In this document: piece after piece, positions 1-39,985 of the stretch
Numbering within the stretch: the stretch's first letter is position 1
Layout of the letters: the number at the start of each line of letters is the position of its first letter
NCBI GenBank assembly: GCA_009760855.2
Contig: WPIO01000010.1
Coordinates: forward strand, 7,425,501 to 7,489,500
Source: Cristatella mucedo
Lineage: Eukaryota > Bryozoa > Phylactolaemata > Cristatellidae
Direction of reading: 5' to 3'
Length of the DNA stretch: 64,000 nt
The notes under the pieces: model-generated
The model's input: the letters and a program-made list of their open reading frames with translations, nothing else
The model's database searches: none
Told to the model about the DNA's origin: nothing
Translations under genes and position numbers: made by a program

Positions 1-560
1 CCTTCTTAACTTTAATGGGCCAAAAAGTTGGGGGCTCCATAAAAGACCGACCACTGCAGCCTTAATTCAACGGGCTGGAACACCTTGCCCACTCCGTGTC
101 CAAGCGGAAAGGTTGTGTCGATGCTTGGCCCCGATAGACTTCTTCAGCCTTCTTATGATCCGTACATGTATATTTATGTGTTTGTGGTTACTAGTATGTC
201 AAATGATTGTACGTGTGTATGTATCTATGTGTATGCATGTATAATATGTCTGCGAATGAACCCGTGTGTGTGTCTGTGTGTGCGCTGTTCATGCCCGTGC
301 AAATGGGCTAGTTACTAGAGCACGGCTGGAGGTTTTGCAGGATGTTATTTTGCCGACTACCAAGATTAATTGTGAAGTCGTACTTTCCTCGGGCTCCCCA
401 TCCGAGCACAATCTGGCAGCTCACCCAAGAGGCTGCTCTAAAGTTCCGTCGCTGTGTAGCTCATCGCTGAAGTACTCTATATGCGTAGCTATCCAGCAAG
501 GAGAACGGGTTGTTTGGCTTCGCCAGGTGTAGTGTTGAGGCCTTGCCATCACTGAGCTAT
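1..560. other. Nothing recognised
   Basis: Mixed sequence with a short GT-rich part (230-290). No coding, RNA or repeat signal could be supported. Confidence 0.5.
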
Positions 561-561
561 C

Positions 562-690
562 GGCGTTGCCTTGATAGCCCAAGAGGTAAAGTGCTCGCTC
601 TTCAAGACCTCGGTCGTGGGTTCGAATTACTGTGGACGATCCTTTATTGCCAACTGCAAGCAGTGGTGATGCAGTCAACCTCGAATATAA
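562..690 (+). mobile_element. SINE-A copy (degenerate)
   Basis: Contains the gaggtaaagtgctcgctctt head, the cggtcgtgggttcgaa B box, and the gcgatccttt-like body (ggacgatcctttattgcc). Confidence 0.65.
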
Positions 691-699
691 GCAACCCGA

Positions 700-1520
700 A
701 AGTTCAGTGTAAAATGTTACGTTCAACAGAGGTTGCTTATGTAACCGAGTTCCAGGGGTTAGAGGCTAATTCCCGCCATACTCCGGCCACGCTGCCGCTC
801 GCCATGCCGCCGAGCTAGGGTAAGACGAGCGGCCGTCAGGTTAAACCTCTTTATAATAACGCATGCGCCAACAACAACAGGTGAACTAAACAAGTCTACA
901 GGGAGGATCCTAGACAAAGCACACTATAGGGGCACAAGACGACGCAGCAAGCGCCAACAAACGTGTCAGTTGGTCGGTCGGCTTCCGTAGTCCTGTCGTT
1001 GTATCGAATCAGCACGAGCGTACGCCGTCCAAAACCCGGCTGGCTGAGTAACTGCTTGGCTAGTCCGAGTCGACAACTACCACAGTCGTGAGCTTCCAAC
1101 GAAAGTCGACAACTCACGGGCGGGGGGGGGGATCACGAACACGCTACACGGGGAACGCAGAATATACAAGTCTCAACAACGAGCGAGCTATCCAGCTCCG
1201 CTCGGGCCTTGGGTACTCGTTCCCTTGCGTGCGTGGCAGCATCGCCGGAGCACGCCTGCACGAATCCAGGTGCATAACTCGGCGAGACCGCGAGCCTCCA
1301 ACACAACGACTTACTTGGCCAACTTCTACCCAAGAGCCCCGGTGACCCCACGTCACCTCACATACCGTAGGTCCGATCCCGGCTTAGCCGGTGACCCTAA
1401 CCCTCGTAATAGCCGTCCGGTCCCAGCCAACCGAACCCAGCCTGGGTACACTTACATAACTGAAGTTTTCATAAAAATTAACTCAAAGAAGTGAAAAAAT
1501 GCAATTTAGCTTATTTTTCA
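700..1520. other. GC-rich stretch, nothing recognised
   Basis: More GC-rich and CpG-rich than its surroundings between 850 and 1440, with short overlapping frames on both strands and a G-run near 1122. It could be the GC-rich end of a transposon or a distant promoter. Nothing identifies it. Confidence 0.3.
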
Positions 1521-1529
1521 AAGCGTTTT

Positions 1530-1860
1530 TCTTAATAATATCTTCAGTAAGATAAAAAGCATCATATCCAGTGAAACTCTCTTCTAAATATCGACGAACT
1601 GCGGCCAGCGATTTCAGTGTCCGAATAAGAAATCTGGGGAAAATCTCGGTCGATTACAAAATCGCCATCCTCGTCTCCAATCCAATGCCCTCCGAGGTAT
1701 TTATGCGCTATCGTTTCACCTCGTCGCAGATCTTTCCGTCGGTCAATGTGCCAAACCACTCGATCTCGTCAATGTTGAAGTATGCGTCGAAATCGTGGGG
1801 CCGCAGAGGTCTGCTTCTTTCACTGCGAGAGACCGCGTCTGCGGCGGCGCCTCTCCTTAT
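1530..1860 (-). pseudogene. Decayed Tigger/pogo-like transposase C terminus
   Basis: In antisense, separate frames give FDAYFNIDEIEWFGTLTDGK (near 1730-1800), then GDEDGD...PQISYSDTEIA, then LAAVRRYLEESF. This order (acidic YxxID...LTD block, acidic stretch, VRRYLE) resembles the C terminus of Tigger/CENP-B-type transposases. At least two frameshifts are needed. The assignment is by pattern only. Confidence 0.45.
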
Positions 1861-2034
1861 GCACGCACTAACCTACGACGTCATCGCCGCAAACACATTA
1901 AAAAGACAACAAACACAAGCAAGAAATACCTAAACAATAATTACATAAACCATAAAACCTCAATGTTTAATATTATTTTGCGCACACCTGTGCTTTGATC
2001 AGACGTAATTGATTCATTTCGTTATGAGTTTCTT

Positions 2035-2224
2035 GTAACTGAGGGGAAAATGGTGCAGGGAACAGAAAATGTTTTGTTTATAAGCGGGTTTTGCTTATAA
2101 TTGAGTTGCTTATAACCGAGGCTCTCCATGTACTAAAGATGGGACAAGAAATCGGGACATGGCCATAAGCTACTTATATCCGACATTTGCTTATATGCGA
2201 GTTGCTTATAACCAAGGTTGACTG
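2035..2224. mobile_element. Pogo-like terminal repeat fragment
   Basis: Contains repeated TTGCTTATAA motifs and ends ...AACCAAGGTTGACTG before TA, like the end of a pogo-type element. It may belong to the transposase remnant at 1530-1860. Confidence 0.4.
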
Positions 2225-2295
2225 TAACCGTTAAGGCCCTTCTACCTCTATACAAATGAGGTTGTTAAATCAGCCAAAAATCATATATAATATAA

Positions 2296-2298
<3 letters not shown>

Positions 2299-2331
<33 letters not shown>
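2299..2331. repeat. (AT)n microsatellite
   Basis: Pure AT dinucleotide run of about 33 bp. Confidence 0.95.
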
Positions 2332-2332
<1 letters not shown>

Positions 2333-2784
2333 CAACTTACTGTGGGCTTCCTAACAGACTCATCATGCTCGTAGCACAGACCCTCCTGCCGACTGAAGCA
2401 CTGGTCACATGATATGTGGCTTGCGCCTTCGACTCCCTGCCTGTCCGCCTGCCTGTGCGAGCATTTATCCTTTCTCTATTCCACCGTCCCCACGGGGAGT
2501 TCCCGGCTTTCAATAAATGAATCCTACTAGAAACTATCCGGCCGCAGATAACACGCATTCCTTTTTCGAGCTGCGACCGAGCGTTTCGATTTGCTTATTT
2601 CTAGCTTACGTCATTTTTATCCATGCAAGAGTACCTCGGGAGCGCTTAAAAGTCTTTCAGTAAATATGAAAATCCATAATTCGTTAATCTTTAGAACTAT
2701 AACTAGTGCTCGGGCTTGTAAGCTGCTAGCCGGTACCCACGAAAAACCGTGAGTACGTGCCATTCATTTAAAAATTAAAGACGC

Positions 2785-2895
2785 TACTTATAATAATAAT
2801 AATAATAATTCACTTGATAAAGCGCCCTCAGAGAACTTAATCTCTCTCTAGGCGCTTTACATCTGCTGTAAAGTGAAATGCAATTGAATGGTAAG
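2785..2895 (-). mobile_element. LINE 3' end (antisense)
   Basis: Reads TAATAA repeats, then the reverse complement of the LINE 3' hairpin (cacttgataaagcgccctca...ctaggcgctttac). The copy is short and 5' truncated. Confidence 0.85.
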
Positions 2896-2899
2896 CGCG

Positions 2900-3480
2900 T
2901 AGCTATGCAAAGGCTAAGCCACAGAATCTCGATGACGAAGACCATCGTTAAGACCGACTGTACAGATCAAACTCTTCATTTGTATTAGTTTCACTGAAAG
3001 ATAATCTCAGCATTTACATAAATAATTAAATTACGATGATCAAAGCCTGCTCATAACTATTTCATAATTTAATGCACAAGTTAATTTTAAATTTCTCAGT
3101 TAGGGAAGTGCATTTATAACCACGCGTTTAAAATATTAAATATCTCACCTAATCTTTTTGACATGACACCATAGATAAATAGATCTAACTACGTAGTAGT
3201 AAATAAATATCTTAACTATTACAAATAAATACTACAATGGGCACAACGTAAGCGCTACGTCGTATTTACGGGACCCATACTCACGGAATAAAATTCAAAA
3301 TCATATACATCTAGGCTGACGTTTACTTACCAAGTGAATTTTATTTACAAAGCGAATTGCATATGATAAACTAAACGAGTTAAAAGAGTGACTGGTTTCT
3401 CACTCAATGACATATAATATCGCTATCGGAAAAGGGCTTTGTCAGTGAAACCTTCTTTATCAATATTGGCATTGAATAAT
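2900..3480. other. AT-rich spacer
   Basis: AT-rich DNA with no frame, repeat match or RNA signal seen. Confidence 0.5.
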
Positions 3481-3509
3481 AAGACGCCTCATTGTTTACG
3501 AGGTTAATT

Positions 3510-3757
3510 AAATTAAGAAAGGACTTAGCTCTGAGATTAAAAGACTTTCAACAAAGGCTTCCGGTGGCTTTACGACAACTGTACGCAACTCGTATGGGTA
3601 TGTATGGGCTTGCTGTGCAGTATTATAGCAAAACACCTTTTTCAGAGTGTACTCCTGAATGTATGATAGAAGCCCAGCGGTGCATGTACATTATGATGCT
3701 GGACTTCGTAGAAAAAAGCCTGGGCAGCGATTGGCTACAGCTAGAAGTCAATAGGTA
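3510..3757 (+). other. Unassigned coding-like segment
   Basis: An 82-residue open frame (KDLALRLKDFQQRLPVALRQ..., TRMGMYGLAVQYYSKTPFSE, EAQRCMYIMMLDFVEKSLGS) looks protein-like in composition. It ends at a good donor (AATAG|gtaggt) and is preceded by an AG in AT-rich DNA, so it could be an exon or a transposon fragment. I do not recognise the family. No neighbouring exon could be tied to it. Confidence 0.35.
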
Positions 3758-4169
3758 GGTGGAGTGTTGCTTAATGACTGCTGTAGTATAGCATCATTAC
3801 CGGTGCTCACTACCGCGGTATGATCGAGACATATCCTGGCAGAAATATCCCAAGCACGAATCGCCTCCATTTTCCGGGTCTATCCGCAATGGTATTAGCA
3901 CGGCAATTTTTAAGTAAACTTTGCGCAAGACGTGTAGTCTTACGAGGATTACACAAGACAGGATGGTCTGTACCATACTTAACCATTTGCACCCAGAAGA
4001 AGTTATCGTACGATCCGGTTTCCGGTAGGTGCGACAGCGTCCATCGAGTGTAGTAATGACTGAAAATCAACCTTAAATCTTCTGGAGACCTTTAGGATAC
4101 CGACCGATGAACACACCGGTCATATGGCTATGACCGATGCAAGACCAGGTAGACTCGAGTCGCAGACTT

Positions 4170-4380
4170 GCTATAATAATACTTTTGTATAGCACCCTCA
4201 GAGAGCTCAATCTTTGTATAGGCACTTTATATTTGCTGCATGCAAGCATGATCGAATGGTTAATGTTAGCATGCTCAATGTCAACAAGCATAACATGATT
4301 AGAGGTGACATGCACTGGGTCAATGGTTTCGTCAATGGTTAGTGGCAGCATGCACAGAGTGAGCACTCAGACACTCAGTG
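4170..4380 (-). mobile_element. LINE 3' UTR copy (antisense)
   Basis: A decayed hairpin tail (4192-4230) followed by the repeated GCATGC-rich 3' UTR in antisense. It meets a sense LINE piece at about 4385. Confidence 0.75.
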
Positions 4381-4385
4381 CTATC

Positions 4386-4750
4386 GTCAAGTCATTTAGT
4401 TATGCCTCGAACCGATTTCAAATCGTTTACAGACCATACATTTTGTTCGTACGCTTCCAAAGACAGGAACTCACTCCCGAACGATGTCACGACATCCCCT
4501 GATTTGATGACACTTCAAAAGAAGCTAAAAACACGCTCATGTTTCTCACAGCATTCGCTGCTACTGATAGCCGTATTATGCATGTTGACATTGTATGTTG
4601 TAATAAATCCTGCGCTCATGCTTCCTACACAGCAACAACTTCTTTTAAGTGTAAATATGCAAAGCTTGAAGGTCTGCGTGTTATTCAATACAAAGATTGG
4701 ATATCTTTGTTTGATACCAATATGATGACTATGATGACTTTAAACATGAC
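4386..4750 (+). mobile_element. LINE ORF2 3' part (sense, decayed)
   Basis: Matches the end of the LINE ORF (cgaaccgatttcaaatcgttt...; aagaagctaaaaac) and the start of the 3' UTR. It abuts an antisense copy of the same family at its 5' side. Confidence 0.7.
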
Positions 4751-4944
4751 GGCAATTTATGCTCGAGGTATTTAATCCAAGTGGGAAATGTTTTCTGTAC
4801 ACCGTTCATTTTTGACATCCCTTGTTGACTCGACTCTAACAAAAGCGTCCTCGACTTGACCGCCCCACGCTGTGCGACCTGGCTCACACACTTCCGAGAG
4901 ACAGCTATTTGACTTTCCTCCTAAAAGACGTGGGTCTATTTTAA

Positions 4945-6150
4945 TAATATTAATAATAATAATAATAAAATAATTGCATAACACACTAAGAGAACTGAGT
5001 TTCTTTCTTGGCACTTTACTAAAGCTGCTAAGGAAGAATCTATAAGGTTAGTGATAACATGCACATTGCAAGCAGGCAAAAGTACATACAGGAAATGCAT
5101 ATTAACCCGGCATATGCTGTGAAGAACAATTCCGTTTTTGCTCTTTTTTAACGTCATCAAGTCAGAGGATGTCGTGAAGTCAGTTGCGAATGAGTTTCAG
5201 GCTTGTGGAATATATTAACTAAAGGCACAGTCGCCTTTTCACACGAGCAGGCGATCCGATACCTAGCCTGATTGATAGGGGTTAAATTTGATTACTTGAT
5301 AATAACCTTCGAAAAACTGCTACGTCACCATGGACCGTTGAACGAATGTACTTGTAGTTTTTGGGGTAAGTCGTGTCATTTCCATTTTTTCGGAGGTTGC
5401 TCAGCAAAACTAAAGGTTCACTGAAACAGGAAATAAATTTATCTATAAGGGTGCTCTTTACGTTCTAAATATTATCCATTATTTCATTTGATCGGTAGTC
5501 CGGGTAGCTATGCCGAGCAAGCGAATGAAGGTGAGTGACGAAACCTTGGAGTCGATACTCTGCTTGATTTGGAGCGTTGCAGATCGATGAGAAGTGATAC
5601 AATGCGAGAACTTAGATGTTCACAGCAGAAACGCCTAGCTGCCGAGTTTTGCACCAAAAATAACCCCATTATTACACCGACCGGAATACCTGCGAGTAGA
5701 TGGTTACAGAAGTCAAGACGGCGTGTCAAAAATGCACGGACCCACTATAATGTGTCATCTCTGTTTGAACTGATCCAAGTGTTTGCAATATAACATAGCT
5801 GATAGTAGGCAGATTTGAATATTGAGCTTATGCAGTCGTCTAGGCAGAGGCCACTTTTGAACAAGAAACCCAGATTTCATGCAGACGCTACAAGAGATGT
5901 TGCCCGAGCCCATTTGAGAGTTAGGCTTTTCAATTTCCGAGAAAGAGTAAGTCTGCCCATAGCGAGTAAATTGATTGCATCGTCTTTCAATTTGAGAAGG
6001 CTTGTTGCCATTCAATTGCGAATGTCAGTAATACACGCAGCAAGGGCGTCGAGAGAGTTTGCCATAGTACTGGAAGGAAGGGAGGGATCTAATCACAGGT
6101 AAAGCAGGGTGCCATCTGTTTAACAATAAAAGCCTAGATTGCGTCTATTA
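4945..6150 (-). mobile_element. LINE copy (antisense, decayed) with a roughly 220-bp unrelated insert
   Basis: TAA-rich tail at 4945-4975, then 3' UTR and ORF2 in antisense (for example the tcaagacggcgtgtc block near 5717). The part at 5281-5505 does not match the LINE, so it is an insertion or a replaced segment. Confidence 0.7.
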
Positions 6151-6163
6151 ATTAAACCGACAA

Positions 6164-6350
<187 letters not shown>

Positions 6351-6387
6351 TAAATTTGAAAAGAAGTAGACCTACATAGCTTAAAGC

Positions 6388-6596
6388 CCTAGGATGGCCG
6401 TGAAAGCCCAGGAGGTTAGGTGTTCGCACGTCACGACCGAAGTCGTGACGAGCGAACACCTTACCCCTGGGTTATCTCGGCTAACCGAGGTCGTGGGTTC
6501 GAATCCTACAGTGGGCGATCCATCATTGCCAACTGCATGCGGTGGTGGTAGCCTTTAAGGTTATTCGGCCGCTATACGAACGAAGCCGTTAAATTC
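6388..6596 (+). mobile_element. SINE-A copy with inverted head duplication
   Basis: Body matches SINE-A (gtcgtgggttcgaatcctac, gtgggcgatcc). The head segment is present twice in opposite orientation, giving a hairpin at 6421-6454. Confidence 0.7.
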
Positions 6597-6954
6597 AAAG
6601 GCTCTGAGGATGACTGTTGCCCGTTAATTTGAATACTCCGGTTATAGATACATTCATCATAGCCAGTTGTTTTTAGACACAATGTATACCTGGTAAACCA
6701 ATCCCTATAATAAAAGTATAGGCCAATTTTTAACACGCATAGGATGCAGACATTACATATTGGAAATGGAAAGGCATAGCCATGGCTACGACGTCTCCGA
6801 TATTTGGTAAGGCATCATTTCGTATATCCATTGTCCTCAAAGTTACACCTTGTTTTAAAATCAGTAGCCTTCGGTCAAGATCCGAGCAAGCCCTCACATC
6901 GGAAAAATGACACTGCGTTGCTAAACCCTAAGATTAATATAGCACCCTTGAAGT

Positions 6955-7112
6955 AGGCAATAGTAATAAAAATACATTTGTATGGCGACCTCAAAGAACT
7001 TAATCTTTTTCTAGGCACTCTACATATGCTGCAGAGGAAACATGGTCGAATGGTTAGCGGTAGCGTGCTCAAGGACAACACAAAAGCAAGAATAACATGA
7101 ATTCCAATGATT
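6955..7112 (-). mobile_element. LINE 3' end (antisense) just upstream of APH1
   Basis: Shows the antisense hairpin tail (gcgacctcaaagaacttaat) and part of the 3' UTR. It ends about 250 bp before the APH1 start codon. Confidence 0.7.
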
Positions 7113-7115
7113 CCA

Positions 7116-7357
7116 TTTGACTTCGACGGGTCTATCACGGTCGAAGGTTAAAAAATTAATAATCTGTGACAATGAAGTTTACTACGGCGGTGCAACATCG
7201 AGCGGAGGCGCACGGTTTGTTTATAAGCAAACAACGAGTTCTGCTAGACATCGGGTCAGTCGGTACCTTGACCTCTTCTATACTTCCGGAGCAACCGTTA
7301 TTTCGGCTCCATTTGTTTGCTCATTCTATGTGGGGCTTTTCCTTGTAGCCTCGGGGA
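7116..7357 (+). promoter_or_regulatory. Presumed APH1 promoter / 5' UTR
   Basis: The stretch between a LINE 3' end and the APH1 start codon. An ETS-like CTTCCGG lies at about 7282. No TATA box stands out. It is assigned only by position. Confidence 0.25.
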
Positions 7358-21400
<14,043 letters not shown>

Positions 21401-22170
21401 GGGAACTGATGCTTGTAGTTGCAAAATAATTTTCCTATGGGTTTCACAAGTCCGACATAAGGAGAGACACCGAACGCACAGCCAGGTCGATCCTGAACTT
21501 CGATGCCTTTCTTGTGGTAGCCCTTTTACATTGGTATAACATATAGTACCAAGGACTAGCCAGCTCCATTTCTTCCCCCGTTGGAGCAGTCGCCGCAAAA
21601 TCCAGTCGTCTAAATTTGACATTCTATACGACATGTGATACTTTGGTAAAATGGCTATGCCAACGTCATTGAATGTGTTAATCTGACTTTTAAATATATC
21701 GTTATTGATGGATATACTTATGGTAATGTGGTTGCTTCCATTCTATTGGTGGATTGCGAATTTTGTAATCACAGTTGTGCCTATTTGGTGAAATATGCTG
21801 AATGCAAGTTTAGCCGTAAAGTGCAATTTTGTATGTGGCTCCCCAGTGTTAGTGTGATTGAAGACCAACAGCTGTTTTGTGCCGTCTATTCTCAAGCCTA
21901 ACTTCAGCTGTCAACTAATCAACATCAGCACAGTCGGCGGCTAGCCGTGGTTTAGATGCACTTTGGCATAACCATCATAACCTTTAGGCTTCAGGCTGAG
22001 CAGCATATTCAGCTATATAATATGCTTCTTGCGGTTAGATGTCTCAACGGCCAGGCTATCTACTACATCTTGCTTGCAAGCTTCGTTGGAGCCTGCCAGC
22101 CTGCTAGTTTTAGCCCGTGTTACCTAGGGTCTAGCAGACTAACTACCCCAAGTCACTTAGGGCCAAGAAC
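21401..22170 (+). other. Presumed APH1 3' UTR and spacer
   Basis: Follows the APH1 stop. No AATAAA in a convincing place was found, so the transcript end is open. The LINE block starts at 22175. Confidence 0.35.
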
Positions 22171-22174
22171 ACAA

Positions 22175-23312
22175 GAGGGCCAAGTCCAGCTTCTATAAAA
22201 ACATAATCGAATCCCAGATACACAGTGCGAAAATGCTGATATTGACCATCAACCATATCTTTAATCACTCCCAGTTCAGCACCTTACCTTGTGATCCTTG
22301 TGGGGATCTAGCAGATTACGCCTCCGGTCTCTTTGTCAGCAATATAGATTCAATCAGAGAGTAAATACCCAATGCTCTCCTCTCCCTCCATTCCCCTGCA
22401 GCACCTCAATATATGCAGCACCTCAATACCCACCTTCAAGTCAGACACCTCATGTCACCAGTGTCCTCATCTCGAAGTTAAATCTTCCAGACTAAAATAA
22501 ATACTTGTCCTGTAGACCCTACACCCACTGTTCCGTTTCTGAGATGCATAGACTTGCTGCTGCCCTAAACAACTAACATAAAAATTATGCCCATAGCTTC
22601 AGGTCTTTTTTTGCATATTTTAAAGTCAGTTGTGCAGCCACTCAGTAAGAAGGCAACGTAAGACCAAGATAAGTAAAGCAATTTCAGCCCAGGTTCCCTA
22701 AAAGTCCCCCTCAGCTCCTATCAAAGACTAACTATTATTGGCAGACCAGCTAAACTTTTCAATCGAAATTTCAAAGCTAGTAAATAATAAATTCCACCAG
22801 GTTTTAGAGTTAATCACTTAATCGAGTCAACATTGCTGCCTGTGTGAGTGTAACGACCTTCTCAGGAACTTGCATAGTATTGATCACGATCCTTCTCGAA
22901 AGCATCTTATCTTGCCTAGGCATCACTGGCACTGCACTGCACTGCACAGGTTTAAGTCCCATCTCAGTGGGAGACTCCATAGCATTGATATCAACTCAAA
23001 ACTGTCAATGTAAGAAGCTCTAAAGTATGGGTCTCTGCAGGGACCTGTGCTTTATGTACTGCTTTTCACAACATAGAATTTCACTGTTGTGGATTTAATC
23101 GCCAAGCACAATATAGGTATTTATTTTTATGCAGATGACACACAGGTATACCTACTCTTTGATCTCTCCCTACCTCCCTGTAGTGAAAACCCACTCTGCT
23201 ACCCATGCAGCATGCATTACTGATCTTTGCACTTAAATGGCAACAAACTTTTTCAAATTGAATGCTGCTACAATCAACTTACTAGCTATGAGCGAACTTA
23301 GTTTTATTCAGA
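22175..23312 (+). mobile_element. LINE copy (sense, heavily decayed)
   Basis: Follows the LINE from the pre-RT linker through the palm, with many indels and stops. It runs directly into a second copy that restarts at the pre-RT region. Confidence 0.75.
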
Positions 23313-24725
23313 CAGACGTAGCCGATCGCTTCTCTAGCTTTATTGTCAGCAAGATAGACAAGATCAGAAAATTCATCTCTAAGATTGCAGCATCCCCTCT
23401 GAACTCCTGTCCCTCAATTACATCAGCAAAGAATTCCCGTCCACCGATTCCGTGCACTACCTCAATGTCTACATTCAAGGAGGCCACACGTGACCCTATC
23501 CTGAAATTCATCTCCCAGTCAAAGAAGATAGCCAGCCCTCTGGGCCTTATTCCCACTGTCCTACTTCTACGATGCTTAGATCTGCTGCTGCAAGGCATAA
23601 CTAACATAATAGATATTCCTTAGCCTCAGGTCATGTCCATGCACCTTTCAAAAAAGCTGTAGTTAGGCCACTAATTAAGAAAGCAACACTAGACTAAGAA
23701 GACTTGAGTAGCTTCTGTCCAGTCTTTCTTCTCTGGTTCGTATCAAAGACACTGGAACGAGTTGTGGCAGACCAACTGAACTCTTATATTGAGACCTCAA
23801 ACCTAGCAAGTAAGTTCCAGTCTGGCTTTAGAGCAAATCAATCCACAGAGTCAGCATTGCTTATGGTGTATAACGACCTTCTCAGGAATGCAGACTTGAG
23901 TCAAGCCTCTGCTTGTGCTGCTTGATCTTTCGGCAGCATTCCATACAATTGATCAAAGTCCTTCCTGAGCCTCATGCATCTCGCTTGGGCATCGCTGGCA
24001 CTGCACTGCAATGGATCAGGTCCAGTTTTCAGTGGGAGCTTCCTTAGAAAGGCTTTCAGTTTTTGGACTACTCTGCAGCCAGGCATTTCTGTTGCGAACG
24101 TCGTATTTGCCACACCACACCACTTCTTGCCGATCTGCATTGGCTTCCCATCTACTTCGCCGAGCTGGTTTGGTAAAGTGGTTAAGGTGCTCGCTCCGAC
24201 CAAGGTCTGGAGGTCGTGGGCTCGAGCCCCGTGGCATATGTTAAGCGCCTGAATACAGATTAAGTTCTCTTGGAGCTCTATACAAATAAATTATATATAT
24301 ATATATACTTCAAGGCTTTGTCAGTCACTTGTAGGTCCCTTTATTCTCTTGTTTTGTCTACATATCCGAACTACTTCCTAATCTAGCGAGGCATTGCACC
24401 CCCTACTCTTCTGACTCGGGCTGCTTAGCTGTACTTTGAACCAACCTCAAATCGTGAGGAGACCGGGCTCCTTAGTTCATGTACTCCCAAATCCTGGAAC
24501 TCCTCCCAAATGATGTCACGACTTCCACTGACCTGATGACATTTAAAAAGAAGCTAAAAACGCAGATGTTCCTCAGAATCCTGTCTGGGTTCGTGTGAGT
24601 TGTCATTTGGATACTGATGAGTGCTGCTGCAAGTGTTATTAGTAGCCACATTGACATGCATCCTTTACAGCATATTAAAGTAAGTAGAAAGAGATTGAGT
24701 TCTCTCGAGGTGCAATAAAATATCT
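23313..24725 (+). mobile_element. LINE copy (sense, decayed), carrying a nested SINE-B
   Basis: Restarts at DVADRFSSFIVSKIDKIR and covers RT to the hairpin tail (gtagaaagagattgagttctct near 24685). A SINE-B interrupts it at 24159-24305. Confidence 0.8.
24159..24305 (+). mobile_element. SINE-B (tRNA head, LINE-like tail), nested in a LINE
   Basis: A tRNA-derived head with an A-box-like region (ctggtttggtaaagtggtta) and a B-box-like ggtcgtgggctcgagcccc. A tail matching the LINE 3' hairpin (aagcgcctgaatacagattaag) and TA repeats follow. TACTTC flanks it (24153-24158 and 24306-24311). Confidence 0.85.
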
Positions 24726-25086
24726 TATATATAGGATATTATTATTACATATGCACATGATAATGTATAAAGATTCGGACACATGTTCAGTCCTTCTCTC
24801 TGATGTCCTCCTTAGTGGCAGAGTTATCTCTCCGTCTAGCAATAATTAGTCCCAAAATCATTCCCGTGTGACAGTACACTATAATGCTAGTGTCCCATTT
24901 CGAGGGCAACCCTTTGGTCCAACGAAAGGGTAATAAAAAATGCATTTCTTCGGTCAATGGTCTAACTTTTAAATCTCGACATGCACAACGTAGGGGCATC
25001 TGCTACCCGACTCTCGGTAAGCAAGCCTCAGTCCACCAAAGCCTCACTTGCCTTTTCCTCCCATCGAAATACCAGCTGATTTAAAA

Positions 25087-25235
25087 GCCTCTTTTTGTAT
25101 AGCAACAGAAGAGCCTTGACGGCTATCACCACCGCTTGCAGTGGCGATAAAGGATCGCCCACCACAGGATTCGAACCCACGACCTTGGGGCAGATGTCGT
25201 GAAAAGCAACCGGCTTACCTAATGAGCCATTGCGG
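25087..25235 (-). mobile_element. SINE-A copy (antisense)
   Basis: Antisense full-length copy: tail agcctctttttgtatagc, body gatcgcccaccacagg, B box attcgaacccacgacc, head cttacctaatgagcc. Confidence 0.85.
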
Positions 25236-25536
25236 TATAATGGCGCTCATGGCTTGTCCATAGAAATACAGGTAAGGCAGAGCTTTGCCCAGTGGCTGGA
25301 TAGCTTTACCTTGTAAGTGAAATCCCTAAGATTATACAGAATCTATCCAGCACAAACTTACTTTTCTTCTTTAATTTTCTTTTCTTATTTTTTCCGATTT
25401 CAGCCAGTGACCATCTTGGGAAAGCTTTCTCTGCAACCAATTGTAGCACTAGGGGGCTGCACAACAAGCACTAGCAGAGAGAGTAAGGAGTCCTGAACTT
25501 ATTCTAATTGACTGCAACTGTACACTTATGCATGCA

Positions 25537-25544
<8 letters not shown>

Positions 25545-25569
<25 letters not shown>
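25545..25569. repeat. (CA)n microsatellite
   Basis: CA repeats, followed by imperfect CA/TA-rich sequence to about 25640. Confidence 0.95.
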
Positions 25570-25576
<7 letters not shown>

Positions 25577-25785
25577 GATGCATACACACATACAGGTACA
25601 TGCATGGACATACCCATGCACTCCCACACAAGCAAGCATACAGATCATTGTATATCGTTCTGTAGGTACGTACGACTAGGGGGTCCCACTAAGCTCTTGG
25701 TTCGTATGTATGACCTTGGCCACGGTCGAGCGCAGCATAACCAGCATAACACCAATGGTCATTGCCCGTACCCTTATACATAACA

Positions 25786-25990
25786 AGCTTAAAACACACC
25801 TGTTTATTACAGCATTTAGTGGGTCTTTGTGATTCGTTCTTCGTGTGCATATGCCTGCTTACAATGTGCCTGCTGCTTGCTGATGTTACCACCAATCATT
25901 TGGTAGTGCTTTCTATACAGCATCTGTAAAGTGCCTGGAAAGAGATTCAGTACTCTGAGGCTATACAGATTTATTATTAATATTATTATT
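25786..25990 (+). mobile_element. LINE 3' UTR and tail (sense)
   Basis: Matches the LINE 3' end from gcatttagtgggt through the hairpin (gtgcctggaaagagattcag) to a TTATTA-rich tail. It lies 120 bp upstream of SNRNP27 exon 1. Confidence 0.75.
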
Positions 25991-26112
25991 ATATATCTGT
26001 GAAATGTTTTATCATCGCCCACATCCGTATTGATACTTCCGGCTATCTGATTAAGTAATGGGTCCGCTGTCGTATCCAGTCCAATGTTAGGCTGAAGGCT
26101 GTCTGTACTACG

Positions 26113-39985
<13,873 letters not shown>

